Positions 1 to 42,160 of a stretch of DNA of 64,000 nucleotides are shown in pieces (position 1 is the stretch's first letter; every line of letters begins with the position of its first letter). Below the pieces are notes generated by a model, which was given only the letters and a program-made list of their open reading frames with translations, searched no databases and was not told the origin of the DNA. This DNA comes from Metridium senile (taxonomy: Eukaryota; Cnidaria; Anthozoa; Actiniaria; Metridiidae): contig OX459101.1 of the NCBI GenBank assembly GCA_949775045.1, positions 17,142,180-17,206,179 on the forward strand, read 5' to 3'. A program made the translations under genes and the position numbers.

Positions 1-198
1 CTATTTTATCATGCTTTGTTTTGTAAGTTCGCAAAACTCCTAGTCCTCTGCTTTTACTGTGACTGCATGCTTATGTTATTATACTTATGCTTTTGTAAAG
101 TATGTAGCGGGCAGTTAGATGGGTTATCATTCACCCGTGAAAATACACTGTTTATTACTCTATAATGCACCTTAATTCCTTTGTGTCCTTTTGTTGTT

Positions 199-266
199 AT
201 TTGAACTCATTCTGATTGGATGACTGGTAACCATGGAATAGAGTCGTCCAATCAGAATGAGTTTTA
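199..266. repeat. short perfect fold-back
   Basis: An arm beginning AACTCATTCTGATTGGATGA is repeated in inverted form after a loop of about 15 bases. It is absent from the corresponding gene 2 flank, so it is probably a small MITE-like insertion after the duplication. Confidence 0.65.
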
Positions 267-1075
267 CAAAAGAAGGCCCGGCTACGAAGTTATCGGTGTC
301 CGTTAAGCGCGGCTCACAGATCATCTGAAGAAAAATTGCCGTTGAAAATCGCTCAATATCTATGATTTCGTGAGGTCTGACTCGAGATCCATGAACATTT
401 TGCTGGTTTCTGGACAGAAGAATTATTAATCTATATGTTGCTGAGGGGATTTTGAAGGCAAAGGTAGCCTGAGAAAACAGACGCAAATGCACCTTTTGTG
501 AAATCGTACTGCAGTGCTAGATAACACAGAAGTGTTTTTTAATCTTAATATGAAGGCTGCAACCATTGAAAAATATTCATTGTTGGATATCAGTTTGTGT
601 GCATGTTATGCATGTTTATATATTTTTAATAACTATTGGATATCTTGCATTCTGATTGGTTAAGGAGCGTGCTTTATGAGAGAAAGATATACCTATTTTT
701 CTTATTGCAATCTCAACCTGTTATAAAAAAAAACTCGCGCGCTAATCAAAGTGCTGATATTCCCTTCGCTCGAATATGATGTCAAAAGATTTACTAAGTT
801 TAAAAAGCTCCCTTGAAATGAAAGCTAATCAAAGTCTTTTGATACTTCTCACCTAGAATACCATATATGGAAATGACATTGTTCTCAACATTGCATACGA
901 TATTTCTGATACGATGTTGATTTATTTGTGTGTTTGTAAAATAATTAGAGAACTTGCTTTCATTTTTGTAGGCAGTTTTAAATTACTTGGGATTACCAGA
1001 CCATTCGAAAGGTGTTGACGTTTCGCGTCGTGCTTCTCTTAACACTTCTCTCGTGATTTGTCAATCCAAGCGTGA

Positions 1076-1083
1076 CTTATAAC
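1076..1083 (+). promoter_or_regulatory. possible TATA-like box of gene 1
   Basis: CTTATAAC lies about 85 bases before the gene 1 ATG, and the same motif is kept at 26965-26972 upstream of gene 2. A core promoter role is inference; no transcription start can be read from sequence alone. Confidence 0.3.
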
Positions 1084-1165
1084 TGCACACAGCACGCGCG
1101 CGGGTTCTATATTTCTTTATTATTGTCTTGGGTCAAGTGTCACTATTCATTTCCTTTTAAACACG

Positions 1166-18007
<16,842 letters not shown>

Positions 18008-18024
18008 ATACGCTATAACCCGGA

Positions 18025-18030
18025 AATAAA
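18025..18030 (+). terminator. possible polyadenylation signal of gene 1
   Basis: AATAAA lies 18 bases after the stop codon. This is an unusually short 3' UTR if it is used; no transcript evidence is available. Confidence 0.4.
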
Positions 18031-18380
18031 TCAACATACACCACTTATGTTGCGAAACACATCTATTTTAATAAAATGTGTCGTGTTCAAAGGAATAACC
18101 GCACTACATAAATGTTGAGAATACCAATAATAATAATAATAATAAATCTTTATTGGGTTTCAAATAAAGTCGTACTTTTTTCCAATCTGGCCCATTAAAA
18201 TATTTACATGTATGCTGATTTTGATCTACCTATACAATTGAATTAACTAAACTATAGGTATATCTAATAATCTAATAATTAATCTTATTATATATTTCTA
18301 TTTATTAATTAATATTTACAATTGGATTTTCAACTAATTTACTAATTATATATTTTTACAGATAAAATTGAATGACTTTA

Positions 18381-21230
18381 TCAGTACAGTCTGGCTGTAT
18401 TTAGCTCTACTGCTGATTTTAACTTAGATTTAGAGTAATATTTACATTTTCTGTTGAAAGCACTAACAGTTTCGATCTTGTGGGTTTCAGAGGGTAGGTC
18501 ATTCCATATGGAAGGTGCAAGAAAGGAGAAGCGACGTTTTCCTGAATTAGTTTTGGCCTTTGGGATGGTTAGATTATATTTTGAGACCTGCCTAGTAGTG
18601 TATTTATGGTGTGGGCGGCTTATCTTACTTACTAAAGAGTTAGGAGCAAGTCCGTTTAGACATTTAAAGACAAGGTTGGCAAGCCTCACACGAATAATGT
18701 CAGAAATAGGGCACACCCCGAGTTTTTGGAAAAGGTTGATAGAGGGAGTCGAAAAGTCAGAGTTAAGTAACAACCTAACAGCACGCTTTTGAGCAAGAAG
18801 AAGATGTTGGAGAAGTTCAGAAGAGCAATTTCCCCAGACAGAGCAACAATATTCTAATGTTTGTTTGGCTATAGTGTTATACAGAAGTAAGATGTGTCTG
18901 GGGGACAGGTATGGTTTAGCTCTTCTTAACATTTCAAGCTTAGTATTGAACTTCTTAATAGCGTTAGAAATGTGTTCGTCCCATGACAAAGAGGAATCAA
19001 TAAAGACGCCTAAGAGCTTTTCACTATTTGATTGCTTGATGTTGATTCCATTTATTGAAATGTTAAGTGGTTCAGAGAGTGAGGCTAATTTCCTTTGAGT
19101 GCCAATTAGCAAAGACTTGGACTTATCAGGATGAATTACCATCTTATTATTAGTAGCCCATTGGCTCAATAGGTTAGCACCTGATTGTAGAGATAAGTTT
19201 ATGTCAGTAACACTTGGTGAGGAACAAGATAGAGTGGTGTCGTCAACGTATAAGTGTGTATTGCAAGATGTATTAGAAAAAGGAATGTCATTTACATAAA
19301 CAAGAAAAAGCAGTGGGCCTAGGCATGACCCTTGAGGCACACCATTAAGCATAGGTAAGGTGTCTGATTTAAAAGAACCAATAGAGACAAGCTGTGATCT
19401 GTCTGATAAGTACGAGGAAAACCATTGGTAGGCAGGCCCTTTGACACCATAAGATGATAGCTTCCCCAAGAGGATGTCATGATTGACAAGATCAAACGCT
19501 TTGCGGAAGTCTATTAGTAAGACTCCAGTTAGTTGGCCTTTGTCCATAGCCTCTAGCCAATTATCAGTTAGAGTTAGGAGAAGAGTCTCGCATGAATATA
19601 AAGGGCGAGAGCCAAACTGAAATGCACTGAGCAGGTTGTTGTCCTGGAGATAATTAAGTAGATGTATACTAAAGTGACGTTCCAGAATTTTAGAAAGTGA
19701 CGATAACACAGAGATGGGGCGATAATTATCCACATCATGCTTGGGTCCTGACTTGTGAACTGGGGTGATCTTACTAGTTTTCCATTGTTTTGGAAATTTT
19801 CCAGATGAAATAGAGAAGTTGTATATATAGATCAAAGAGGGGGAAATATATGGACATGCCATCTTCAACAATTTGGTGTTGATTGAGTCGACCCCTTTAG
19901 CTTTGTTGTCAGGGAAGCTATTGATTTGTTCAGACAGAAATGTTTCAGTCATAGCCGGTACAAAGGAGAGAGAGGAGACATGTTGCGATTGTTTACTTAG
20001 AAATTGATCTACTATAGTAGTAGGTTCAGATTGGGTGTCTGAGTGCTGGGTCCCAGATTCATTGAGAACCTTGTTTGCAATGTTGGAAAAGTGATAGTTA
20101 AATGCATTGGCAATATCTTTTTGGGCAGTAAGAGACTCACCATTTTGAGTTATATTTGAAGGAAGGACAGCTTTGGACCCCATGTTTGCTGCTCGTTTTA
20201 GTACTTGCCATAGCTTGTGGGTGTTTTCTTTGTTATCTTCAATTTGATGGGAGTAGAAATTCCTTTTTGCTAACCTGATATTGAAAGTTACCTGGTTCCT
20301 AAAACTCTTATATTCACTCCATTGTTCAGAATTCCTAGCTGACTTCTTAAGATTATTTCTAGTCCTAATACTTGTTAAGATATCTTTGGTTAGCCACTGA
20401 GGCAATGCTACTGATTTAACTCTTTTTTCACGTATTGGAAGATGACTATCAACAATATTATTATAAATGCTGTACCACGTATCTAAAGCATCTGATGGAT
20501 TATCAAAAGAGTCTATTATAGACCAATGGGCCAGTTTTAAGTCATCTATGAATTTAGTTTGGTCAAAGTTCTTGAATGATCTATATTTGATATGACAGTG
20601 TGCGTTCTTTTTCTGTGACGTAGCATTGGTTCGTCTTATTACAAAAACTGGGTAGTGATCACTTATAGAGACGTTTAATACATGAACCTGATGAACGTTT
20701 TGAGAGTGTGATACGTAGATATGGTCAATCAGTGTTTTTGTGATGTTAATATTTCCATCTGGTCGAGATTGCCTTGCGTCAACACGTGTTGGGGCATTAA
20801 CTATTTGTTGAAGGCCGAGGGCATGAAGGCTTTTTAAGAGTTTGTTGGAACGGTTCTTGGTATTTAAGATGTTTATATTGAAGTCCCCCAATATAAAGTG
20901 TTCTTTGTTTTCTTTAGAAATGTTTTCAATGCACATCTTCAGAGAGGCATCGTATACGCTGTCTGCAGATGGAGGTCTGTAAACATTCAGAACCAGAAGT
21001 GGAGATATGAATGGAATAGTGACTTCGATGCATATACACTCCAGTAGTTGATCGGTGGTAAGATCATCCCTGACAGAGAACTGTATTGTGTTATGGACGT
21101 AGATGGCAGTTCCTCCTCCAGTTGTGTTAGTTATACGATCGCGCCTGACAACAGAATAGTTATCGATTGCAATCATACTGTTAGTCCAATTATCGTTAAG
21201 CCACGTTTCTGAAATTGTAAGGATATGCAC
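18381..21230 (-). CDS. LINE endonuclease-reverse transcriptase frame
   Basis: 949 codons from the first internal Met. The endonuclease (EEP) part shows GDFNIN near residue 96 and SDHYPVF at 190-196. The reverse transcriptase part shows the finger/palm motifs KITPVHKSG, NYRPIS, LIDFRKAFD and GVPQGS, and the catalytic box YVDD at 661-664 (YADD in most LINEs). The C-terminal part (RLANLVFKCLNG, SIWNDLP) is usual for CR1/jockey-like elements. The endonuclease N-terminus lies in the neighbouring frame upstream, so this frame has lost its true start through a 1-base shift. Retrotransposition in cis is therefore unlikely unless frameshifting occurs. Confidence 0.9.
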   Translation of the reverse strand: MHILTISETWLNDNWTNSMIAIDNYSVVRRDRITNTTGGGTAIYVHNTIQFSVRDDLTTDQLLECICIEVTIPFISPLLVLNVYRPPSADSVYDASLKMCIENISKENKEHFILGDFNINILNTKNRSNKLLKSLHALGLQQIVNAPTRVDARQSRPDGNINITKTLIDHIYVSHSQNVHQVHVLNVSISDHYPVFVIRRTNATSQKKNAHCHIKYRSFKNFDQTKFIDDLKLAHWSIIDSFDNPSDALDTWYSIYNNIVDSHLPIREKRVKSVALPQWLTKDILTSIRTRNNLKKSARNSEQWSEYKSFRNQVTFNIRLAKRNFYSHQIEDNKENTHKLWQVLKRAANMGSKAVLPSNITQNGESLTAQKDIANAFNYHFSNIANKVLNESGTQHSDTQSEPTTIVDQFLSKQSQHVSSLSFVPAMTETFLSEQINSFPDNKAKGVDSINTKLLKMACPYISPSLIYIYNFSISSGKFPKQWKTSKITPVHKSGPKHDVDNYRPISVLSSLSKILERHFSIHLLNYLQDNNLLSAFQFGSRPLYSCETLLLTLTDNWLEAMDKGQLTGVLLIDFRKAFDLVNHDILLGKLSSYGVKGPAYQWFSSYLSDRSQLVSIGSFKSDTLPMLNGVPQGSCLGPLLFLVYVNDIPFSNTSCNTHLYVDDTTLSCSSPSVTDINLSLQSGANLLSQWATNNKMVIHPDKSKSLLIGTQRKLASLSEPLNISINGINIKQSNSEKLLGVFIDSSLSWDEHISNAIKKFNTKLEMLRRAKPYLSPRHILLLYNTIAKQTLEYCCSVWGNCSSELLQHLLLAQKRAVRLLLNSDFSTPSINLFQKLGVCPISDIIRVRLANLVFKCLNGLAPNSLVSKISRPHHKYTTRQVSKYNLTIPKAKTNSGKRRFSFLAPSIWNDLPSETHKIETVSAFNRKCKYYSKSKLKSAVELNTARLY

Positions 21231-22305
21231 TGTGGGTTTTTTTGTTAAGTAGTAATTTTAGTTCTTGCAGTTTTGTTCCAGATTTGATACTCTGTACATT
21301 TAGGTGACCAATGATTAAACCCTTGATGTTTTCCTTAGAATCAAAGAAATCTGAACCAGGTACTTTGGTTAACTTTTGAGGTGGACTCTGGTGTCTGTTA
21401 TTGTTATTGATGTCGGGAAGTGTATTAGCTCTAGGATGTTTAGCTTCAATAGTGTCATTGATGTTATTTATGGTATAATCTAAAGTTTGGTCATCCTGGC
21501 TAGTAAATGATGAACAAAGCGGACACGTCCATGCATATTCAGTAAATAGGATATTAATAAAGTCGTCGTAAACCAGGTAGGCGCAGCTGTAATGAAGCCA
21601 CCGATTGCATACATCACAAAGAAGACCAGCGCGACTGTCCAAGTTTTGTTTACATTGCATACATGTTAATTTAGTTGAATCTCTATCTTGCGCTAGCACG
21701 TGTCTATTGTTAGGTGGATGAATAGATATGCAGTTGGATGGGTTATGGTATTTTATACGGCCATATGAGTTATTATTCCTTTGAGTTATTCTAACCGTGA
21801 TTTCTGTAGCGCAACAGGAGTCAGGGCCAGGATGCTGGTGAACATCGCCAGAAAGGACTATTTCCATGTAGTTAAATGATGCAGTTGAATTAGGATAGTA
21901 TTGAATAGGGCATTTAAACCACTTCTTTTTCACGGTTACTGGTCTTGATGAAAGAGCACTTTCAATGTTTAAAATCCATTGTTTATTGTTGAAGAAAACG
22001 CCATTGAATAGAGATTCATTAGGCGTGTCCCCTGGGACAGCGTACTTGAATGTTATGCAAATATTAAGATCTTGAAAGTTCGTAGGTTTGACGGTAGGAT
22101 ACTGAGAATCTTGTTTCACAGCGACCAGAGGATATTTTATCCCATGAAAACTGTCCAAACATGTTGAGTAATCCCTTGCATAGTCGTTGCTGTGTAAGGT
22201 ATATAATACCACGTACTTTAACTGGACGAAAACATTCAAAAATGCCGAGAGCAAAAGGACGCGTCCTGCTCGTTTATGCATGATTAGCTCCATATATAAA
22301 AACAT
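21196..22305 (-). pseudogene. LINE N-terminal frame: hydrophobic leader, 2A-like motif, PHD finger
   Basis: 369 codons before the frame break. Residues 15-36 are hydrophobic and resemble a signal peptide. Residues 152-161 read SGDVHQHPGP, a 2A-like motif with His in place of the key Asn. Residues 215-264 form a PHD-type zinc finger (CxxC, CxxC, Hx2C, CxxC). The endonuclease starts near residue 330 (LIIGHLNVQSI). The frame is lost at a run of seven T on the + strand (21237-21243), after which the endonuclease continues in another frame. Together with the next frame this was probably one polyprotein. Confidence 0.8.
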
Positions 22306-23372
22306 GCAAGGCTTGATTACAACGTATACCAGTATAAAGGGGAATGGTACCGAGATACAATCTTCCTATTAAACATTCATTATAATAACAATGCAAGATT
22401 TTGATGACCAGGTCAGGGTTTGTTAAGTCCTAATTCAATCTTTCCCTTCTCCCAGTTTGCTCAACAGTTTTGTTTAGTTTCGGTTAAAGTTTGAAGTTTG
22501 AGTATTTAGAATACACAAACCTTGTAAATACACTAATTAACGACGGTCCTTGTTCATAGACCGAAATATCTAATAATAATATTTTATTATAAATTACTCA
22601 AAGACTTGCAAACACATTCAAGTTTGAAAAACGTGATATTACACAAAATGATAGAATAAAATTATGGATGGATAAGAAGTACAAGTACTATCACTGCTAA
22701 CACTAGTTTTAATAATTTATGATTTGTCTCATAAACTAACTGCACATAAATAATTATATAAAAACATGTAATTTATTATTATCATTAGTAAGTGTCTCAA
22801 TGTATTTACCTCTATAATAATCATAATAATAGCTAGAACGCACAAAAAATCTCTATGCGTTTATACACGTAAATTGTAAACAAAATGAATAAATATCAAA
22901 TATCAAATTTATCTATTTTGTTTTATTTTGTCAATGTTATTAGAGTGAACACTTTAAATGGCACTGTTTCCTTTGTTATTCAAATTTTGTTGTTGCCATA
23001 CTAAACATCAACAAAACTACAGTCGTCATACCACAAACCATTGCCGATTTAACTTGATTTGTATTAAAAATATCTATTTCTTCAATACAACAAAAAGACC
23101 AGCTTTCAATCAATTTTTTGATGAAGCCTCATTTTCATGCAAGGTCACAGGGAACTGTTCCAACGCCATGTAGAACCAAACTGAAAGCATTATAGAGAAT
23201 TTTCCACAATATCTAATTAATGTGTTCCTTTAATTACTCGTGCCCAGGCCTATGGCCGGCACGAGTCTTAAAATGCAACGCCGTACGTACGTCTGTCTTT
23301 CATTTCCACGTCGAAGATTTTGAAAGCGAGGCGCTAACACCCAGCATTCTTTGCGACATACAAGCTGAATAA

Positions 23373-23609
23373 TCAAGGCGGCATAAACAAAATGGACGTA
23401 GTTTACAGAGTTTTAGTCGAATTAAAACGCTTTCCATTCGTAAGGAAGCTGTCTTAGCTCCAAGAAACGAAGAAATCAGCAAGCATATCGTCGCTTCTCC
23501 TTCCATTCGTGAGGAAACTGTCCTAGCAGCGACAAACGAAGAGATTAAAGCTACATGGATGGTCGAAAAACCGGCAAAACAAATTACTATTACAATGAAA
23601 AACAGTTAA
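23373..23609 (+). other. unassigned 79-codon open stretch
   Basis: Open from just after a stop codon to TAA, without a convincing start. It contains an internal repeat: SIRKEAVLAPRNEEI recurs as SIREETVLAATNEEI, with a matching nucleotide repeat (CCATTCGT.AGGAA). This may be an exon or repeat relic. I do not recognise a family. Confidence 0.25.
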
Positions 23610-23688
23610 ACATTGGTTTAACTCACAAATCAACAACATGAGTAAGTCTTAATAATCTATTCAATAGTAAATCTTATTGTAGTAAAAC

Positions 23689-23883
23689 ATGACGAAGTTT
23701 AATTGTAATGACACCAAATGCATTTATTCAATGAAATGTTGTACTCAAAATAAGAGCTATTATTTTTCTAGAGGAAAATTACTTATTTCACTTGACATTG
23801 ATTCAAATCCTTGCCCTCTAACTCTAGATAATATTGTGCAAACTGTTCCAACAATTCCCCCTGTGGTATTATTGCAGTCTTGA
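23689..23883 (+). pseudogene. possible LINE N-terminal relic with decayed 2A-like motif
   Basis: A 64-codon frame containing LLISLDIDSNPCPL, which aligns by eye with the LLSGDIExNPGP type of 2A motif found at the start of some invertebrate LINEs. Sequence downstream is full of stops. It may be the remnant of a second element in the opposite orientation to the 18-22 kb LINE. Confidence 0.3.
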
Positions 23884-25544
23884 TTAGCTGAATGAGGTTT
23901 TACAATTGTTATATGTTGGTGGTGCAGGTGATCAAATGACGGCTTTGCACCATTTAATTTGATTAGTCCTCTATATACAGGAATTAATTATACTACAATA
24001 AATATTGGTCATGAAGATGGATGAAGTACATTATGTTTCAACTTTTTGGATAATTGATTCTTTAACATTTATAAATGAATTTCATGGTTGCAGTCATAAC
24101 ATAAACTCTTACATGAATTATACTGCTGAGAGTAAAACATATTTTCTTATCAATTGCAGCATACACTATATGTTTCTGTGTTATAAAATCCTGTGGATAT
24201 TGGAATTATGTAACATTAGATTCCATTAATGAGCATGCTAAGCTGTATAATATTTGTAATGGTTTTGTACAAAATGATGCCAGTGAATTACAAATGTTTT
24301 AAAGATATATGATACCATTATTGACCTAGAATGCACATTAGTTACTGAACATGAAATAGTTCTTCAAGTAAAACTTCCCTCAAGAAGTGCATTATAGAAA
24401 ATATTAATATCAAAACAACCGGTTTCATGCTTTGTTTCTCTGGTTATTCTATAAACTATATTATTCAACAAAATAAGACAACTTACAACATTACTGATTG
24501 CAACTGTCCTATCAAAACATTTTGTGACATAAAAAAAAACCTCCCAATGTGATGCAAAATATGTATTTTATTCTCTTTCCAGTTCTCAAATGTCCAGTGA
24601 TAAGGAAAGACACAATACTCTATAGAAATTTGAATTAAACAAACAAAAGATAAAAAATTAACAATAAAACGGGAGATGTATTCAAATATGGAACCCGAAA
24701 AGAAAAAAATAAGGTTGCAAGTGACAGTAAAATCATACTGGGAAGTGTAGCTCAGGTCTCGATCCCTTCCAAATGAAATAGTATTTCATCCCTTATGCAG
24801 CTAAGAATCCAAGTAGTCCAGTAGCACTAGTTTCATATTTATATTTTAACTTGATCAGCAACTTCATAACGTACACAGATTGTGTGCGTTCAGTGATAAC
24901 TGTCTTAAATGCCTTTCTGCCATTCAAATCTGTAAACTAGTTCCAGCTGTCCCAAGCTCATCACTTTGCATCCAGGGCACGAGTGCACGCTCCGTAGGGC
25001 GTCTAGTTTAATATATCTTCCCCAGCACTTCTTTCTGTACAGGTCGCGTCCAATATTCACAAGAATAACACATGGAAGCAATTGCTCCCAAACTACTAAA
25101 AAAATGCTTTCAAAATAATTACAAGCTGTTAAGATATTTATAGAGGAGTGAACCAATTTGGAGCTATTTAAAAAACAACTAGTTTCTATCAATTACTCTA
25201 CCGGTGAAATAAAGCAAGCAGGATGTTGTGAGAAACAGTCACCAGAAACGTTTTATATCAAGAGTGTTTTTTCTTTGCAGTTGGCAATTGATCAAAGTCG
25301 ACTATATATTTTATTATGCTTTGTTTTGTAAGTTCGCAAAGCTCCTAGAGTCTTCTGCTTTTACTGTGACTTAATGCTTATGTTATTATTCTTATGCTTT
25401 TGTAAAGTATGTAGCGGGCAGTTAGATGGGTTGTCATTCACCCGTGAGTATACACTGCAGTTTATTACTCTATATTTGACTATCACACTTAAATAGACTG
25501 TTTGTAAGCTGGGACAAGTGAAAGTAAAGATATTCATCTTTCTA

Positions 25545-25765
25545 AGGGCCCGAACAAATGGTTTCAACATTTGCTTCAACATCCGTTCGATTTTGTTGAA
25601 TGTTAATGTTTAAACGCTTGTAAACTCTTTCAACTTTGTTAAAACACGTTGAATCGATGTTGAATTCAGTTGAAAGAGTTTAATTTAAAAGCGTTTAAAC
25701 ATTGCCATTCAACAAAATCGAGCGGATGTTACGTTGAAGCAAATGTTGACTGAAGCCCGGGCCCT
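25545..25765. mobile_element. MITE with AGGGCCCG ends upstream of gene 2
   Basis: Inverted ends AGGGCCCGAACAAATG / GACTGAAGCCCGGGCCCT with long imperfect arms rich in TTCAAC. Absent from the matching gene 1 flank, so it inserted after duplication, or was lost there. Confidence 0.75.
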
Positions 25766-26964
25766 AAGCGATGATGCAAAAAGTTTAGAAAACTTCTACG
25801 GTGTATATGAAACAACCAATAGTCCTTAGCGCTCGAGAAACGTTCTTATAGGGAATTTGGGAATGTTATATTTCATTCTTTCTTTCGTCCTTCATTTCTA
25901 TTACTTTGCTTATGCAAAAGTGTGAACAAACACTAACTTTAATGAGGTAAAGAACATAATTAATATTGAATGAAAAATATTTATTATTATAAATAAAATC
26001 AATTTTTGAACCCTGTTCGTCTGTTTTCGATTTTTCAGGACTACCTGGAAAGTGCTTATTAATATAATGTTTCTCGTATTAATCAATGTTGTCATTCGTG
26101 TGCTTTTCTATATATAGTATAATCATGTATATTTATTGGCTGAAAGTCCAACAAATATCAACAAAAGTGAATACTCATGTTCCATTTTATCGGCTATAAC
26201 CGCTGTACTTTTTGATAAAGGGCGCATTTGCACAGACGGCTAAGTCGGTTTTCATTTGTTGTCAAAATATTGAAAAATGACGTTAAGCAAAGAACGACAT
26301 AAATTTATCAACAAAAAACACATTTGAATTTATTCTAAATTGAAGCTATTCATGTCTGCAGTTTTCTGTGCGCATGCAAATGCACATTTTGTGAAATCGT
26401 ACTGCAGTGCTAGATAACACAGAAGTATTTTTTTATTTTAATATGAAGGCTGCCACCATTGAAAAATATTCATTTTTGGATATCAGTTTGTGTGCATATT
26501 ATGCATGTTTATATATTTTTAATAACTATTGGATATCAAGCATTCTGATTGGTTAAGGAGCGTGCTTTATAAGAGAAATATATACCTATTTTTCTTATTG
26601 CAATCTGATCTCAACCAGTTATAAAAAAAAAGAAAAATTCGCGCGCTAATCAAAGTTCTGATATTTCCTTCGCTCGAATATGATGTCAAAAGATTTACTA
26701 AGTTTAAAAAGCTCACTTGAAATGAAAGCTAATCAAAGTCATTTGATACTTCTCACCTACAATACCATATATGGTAATCAGGACATTGGAGTCTCAAGAT
26801 TGCATACGATATTTCTGATACGATGTTGATGTATTTGTGTTTTGTAAAATAATTAGAGAACTTGCTTACATTTTTGTAGGCAGTTTTAAATTACTTGGGA
26901 TTGCCAGACCATTCGAAAGGTGCTTCTCTTAAACTTCTCTCGTGATTTGTCAGTCCAAGCGTGA

Positions 26965-26972
26965 CTTATAAC
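26965..26972 (+). promoter_or_regulatory. possible TATA-like box of gene 2
   Basis: CTTATAAC in the same context as at gene 1 (1076-1083), about 85 bases before the conserved ATG. Its conservation may only reflect recent duplication. Confidence 0.3.
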
Positions 26973-27054
26973 TGCACACATCACGCGCGCGGGTTTTATG
27001 TTTCTTTATTATTGTCGTGGGTCAAGTGTCACTATTCATTTCCTTTTAAACACG

Positions 27055-41043
<13,989 letters not shown>

Positions 41044-41384
41044 ATTTTCCTTGTAACCCATGCCGACACAGTTTTTAACCGTAATGTAAAGTTTATTTTA
41101 ACAAATTAATTCAAAGTGTATTCTGTGTTAACTCCCTGAATTGGGTCATTCTGTTGTGTTCTGAGGTGTATAAGTCGGTACCAATAGATTGTTGAGTTGA
41201 GAAGCTGACTGAAGGCTCGAAGTAACCTGGATACAATGGGCTGGCATCCCATCCAGGGAGAGAAGGAATACACCTAGTAATAATATTAATAATAATTACG
41301 TTTTATTAATCGTCAATCCCGTGAAATTCAACAGCGCTTTGCAATGGTTAAAAAATAAGTACTTAAAAGGTATTATCGATTTTC

Positions 41385-42160
41385 ATGATGGTAATGATGA
41401 TTATAATAATCAATGGTAATGATGAATGTATTGATGATGGTAATGATGATAATAATAATCAATGGTAATGATGAATGTATTGATGATGGTAATGATGATA
41501 ATAATAATCAATGGTAATGATGAATGTATTGATGATGGTAATGATGATAATAATAATCAATGTTAATGATGAATGTATTGATGATGGTAATGATAATTAT
41601 AATGATGAATGGTAATGATGAATGTATTGATGATGGTAATGATGATTATAATAATCAATGTTAATGATGAATGTATTGATGATGGTAATGATGATAATAA
41701 TAATCAATGTTAATGATGAATGTATTGATGATGGTAATGATGATTATAATGATCAATGTTAATGATGAATGTATTGATGATGGTAATGATGATTATAATG
41801 ATCAATGGTAATGATGAATGTATTGATGATGGTAATGATGATTATAATAATCAATGTTAATGATGAATGTATTGATGATGGTAATGATGATTATAATGAT
41901 CAATGGTAATGATGAATGTATTGATGATGGTAATGATGATTATAATAATCAATGGTAATGGTGAATGTATTGATGATGGTAATGATGATTATAATAATCA
42001 ATGGTAATGATGAATGTATTGATGATGGTAATGATGATTATAATAATCAATGGTAATGATGAATGTATTGATGATGGTAATGATGATTATAATGGTCAAT
42101 GGTAATGATGAATGTATTGATGATGGTAATGATGATTATAATAATGATGATCAATGGTAA
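41385..42160. repeat. 49-bp minisatellite, about 15 copies
   Basis: GATGAATGTATTGATGATGG recurs at exact 49-base steps from 41421 to 42107 (15 occurrences), with the variable part alternating TAATAAT/TTATAAT and GGT/GTT. The strict spacing and two variant types suggest recent expansion with higher-order duplication. Confidence 0.95.

Larger units (their letters stand above)
1..1165. other. 5' flank of gene 1, duplicated upstream of gene 2
   Basis: No gene is supported here. Bases 1-139 match 25309-25447, and about 490-1165 matches about 26383-27054 upstream of gene 2, with small differences. The tandem duplication therefore includes the promoter region and extends left of the window. The middle part (about 140-490) is not shared. 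Short open frames in this stretch look like chance. Confidence 0.7.
18125..22375 (-). mobile_element. CR1/L2-like non-LTR retrotransposon
   Basis: Nearly full-length LINE in reverse orientation between genes 1 and 2. The 3' end is an (ATT)n microsatellite tail at 18125-18146 on the low-coordinate side, typical of CR1/L2-type elements. It encodes an N-terminal region with a PHD finger, an apurinic-like endonuclease and a reverse transcriptase. The 5' boundary is approximate; I see no clear target-site duplication. Confidence 0.85.
22380..25308. other. spacer between the LINE and the gene 2 duplication unit
   Basis: AT-rich with no confident gene. It contains a hairpin at 23237-23269 (ACTCGTGCC/GGCACGAGT), an unassigned open stretch 23373-23609, and a short + strand frame 23689-23883 with a decayed 2A-like motif. 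A minus-strand frame of 95 codons (24905-25192) was not recognised. The rest looks like decayed repeat. Confidence 0.5.

Noticed and set aside
18454..19098. Plus-strand frames within the LINE (18454-18792, 18865-19098)
   Set aside because: Shadows of the minus-strand reverse transcriptase frame, which has clear motifs.
24905..25192. 95-codon minus-strand frame upstream of gene 2
   Set aside because: No recognised family, no splice partner, and it lies in repeat-like sequence; a chance frame is likely.
26998..27054. Upstream in-frame ATG of gene 2 adding 19 residues
   Set aside because: The gene 1 copy has ATA at this place, and genes 3 and 4 start at the position equivalent to 27055.
41385..42160. 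CRISPR-like array
   Set aside because: The 49-bp unit has no unique spacers, there are no cas genes, and the context is eukaryotic; it is a minisatellite.
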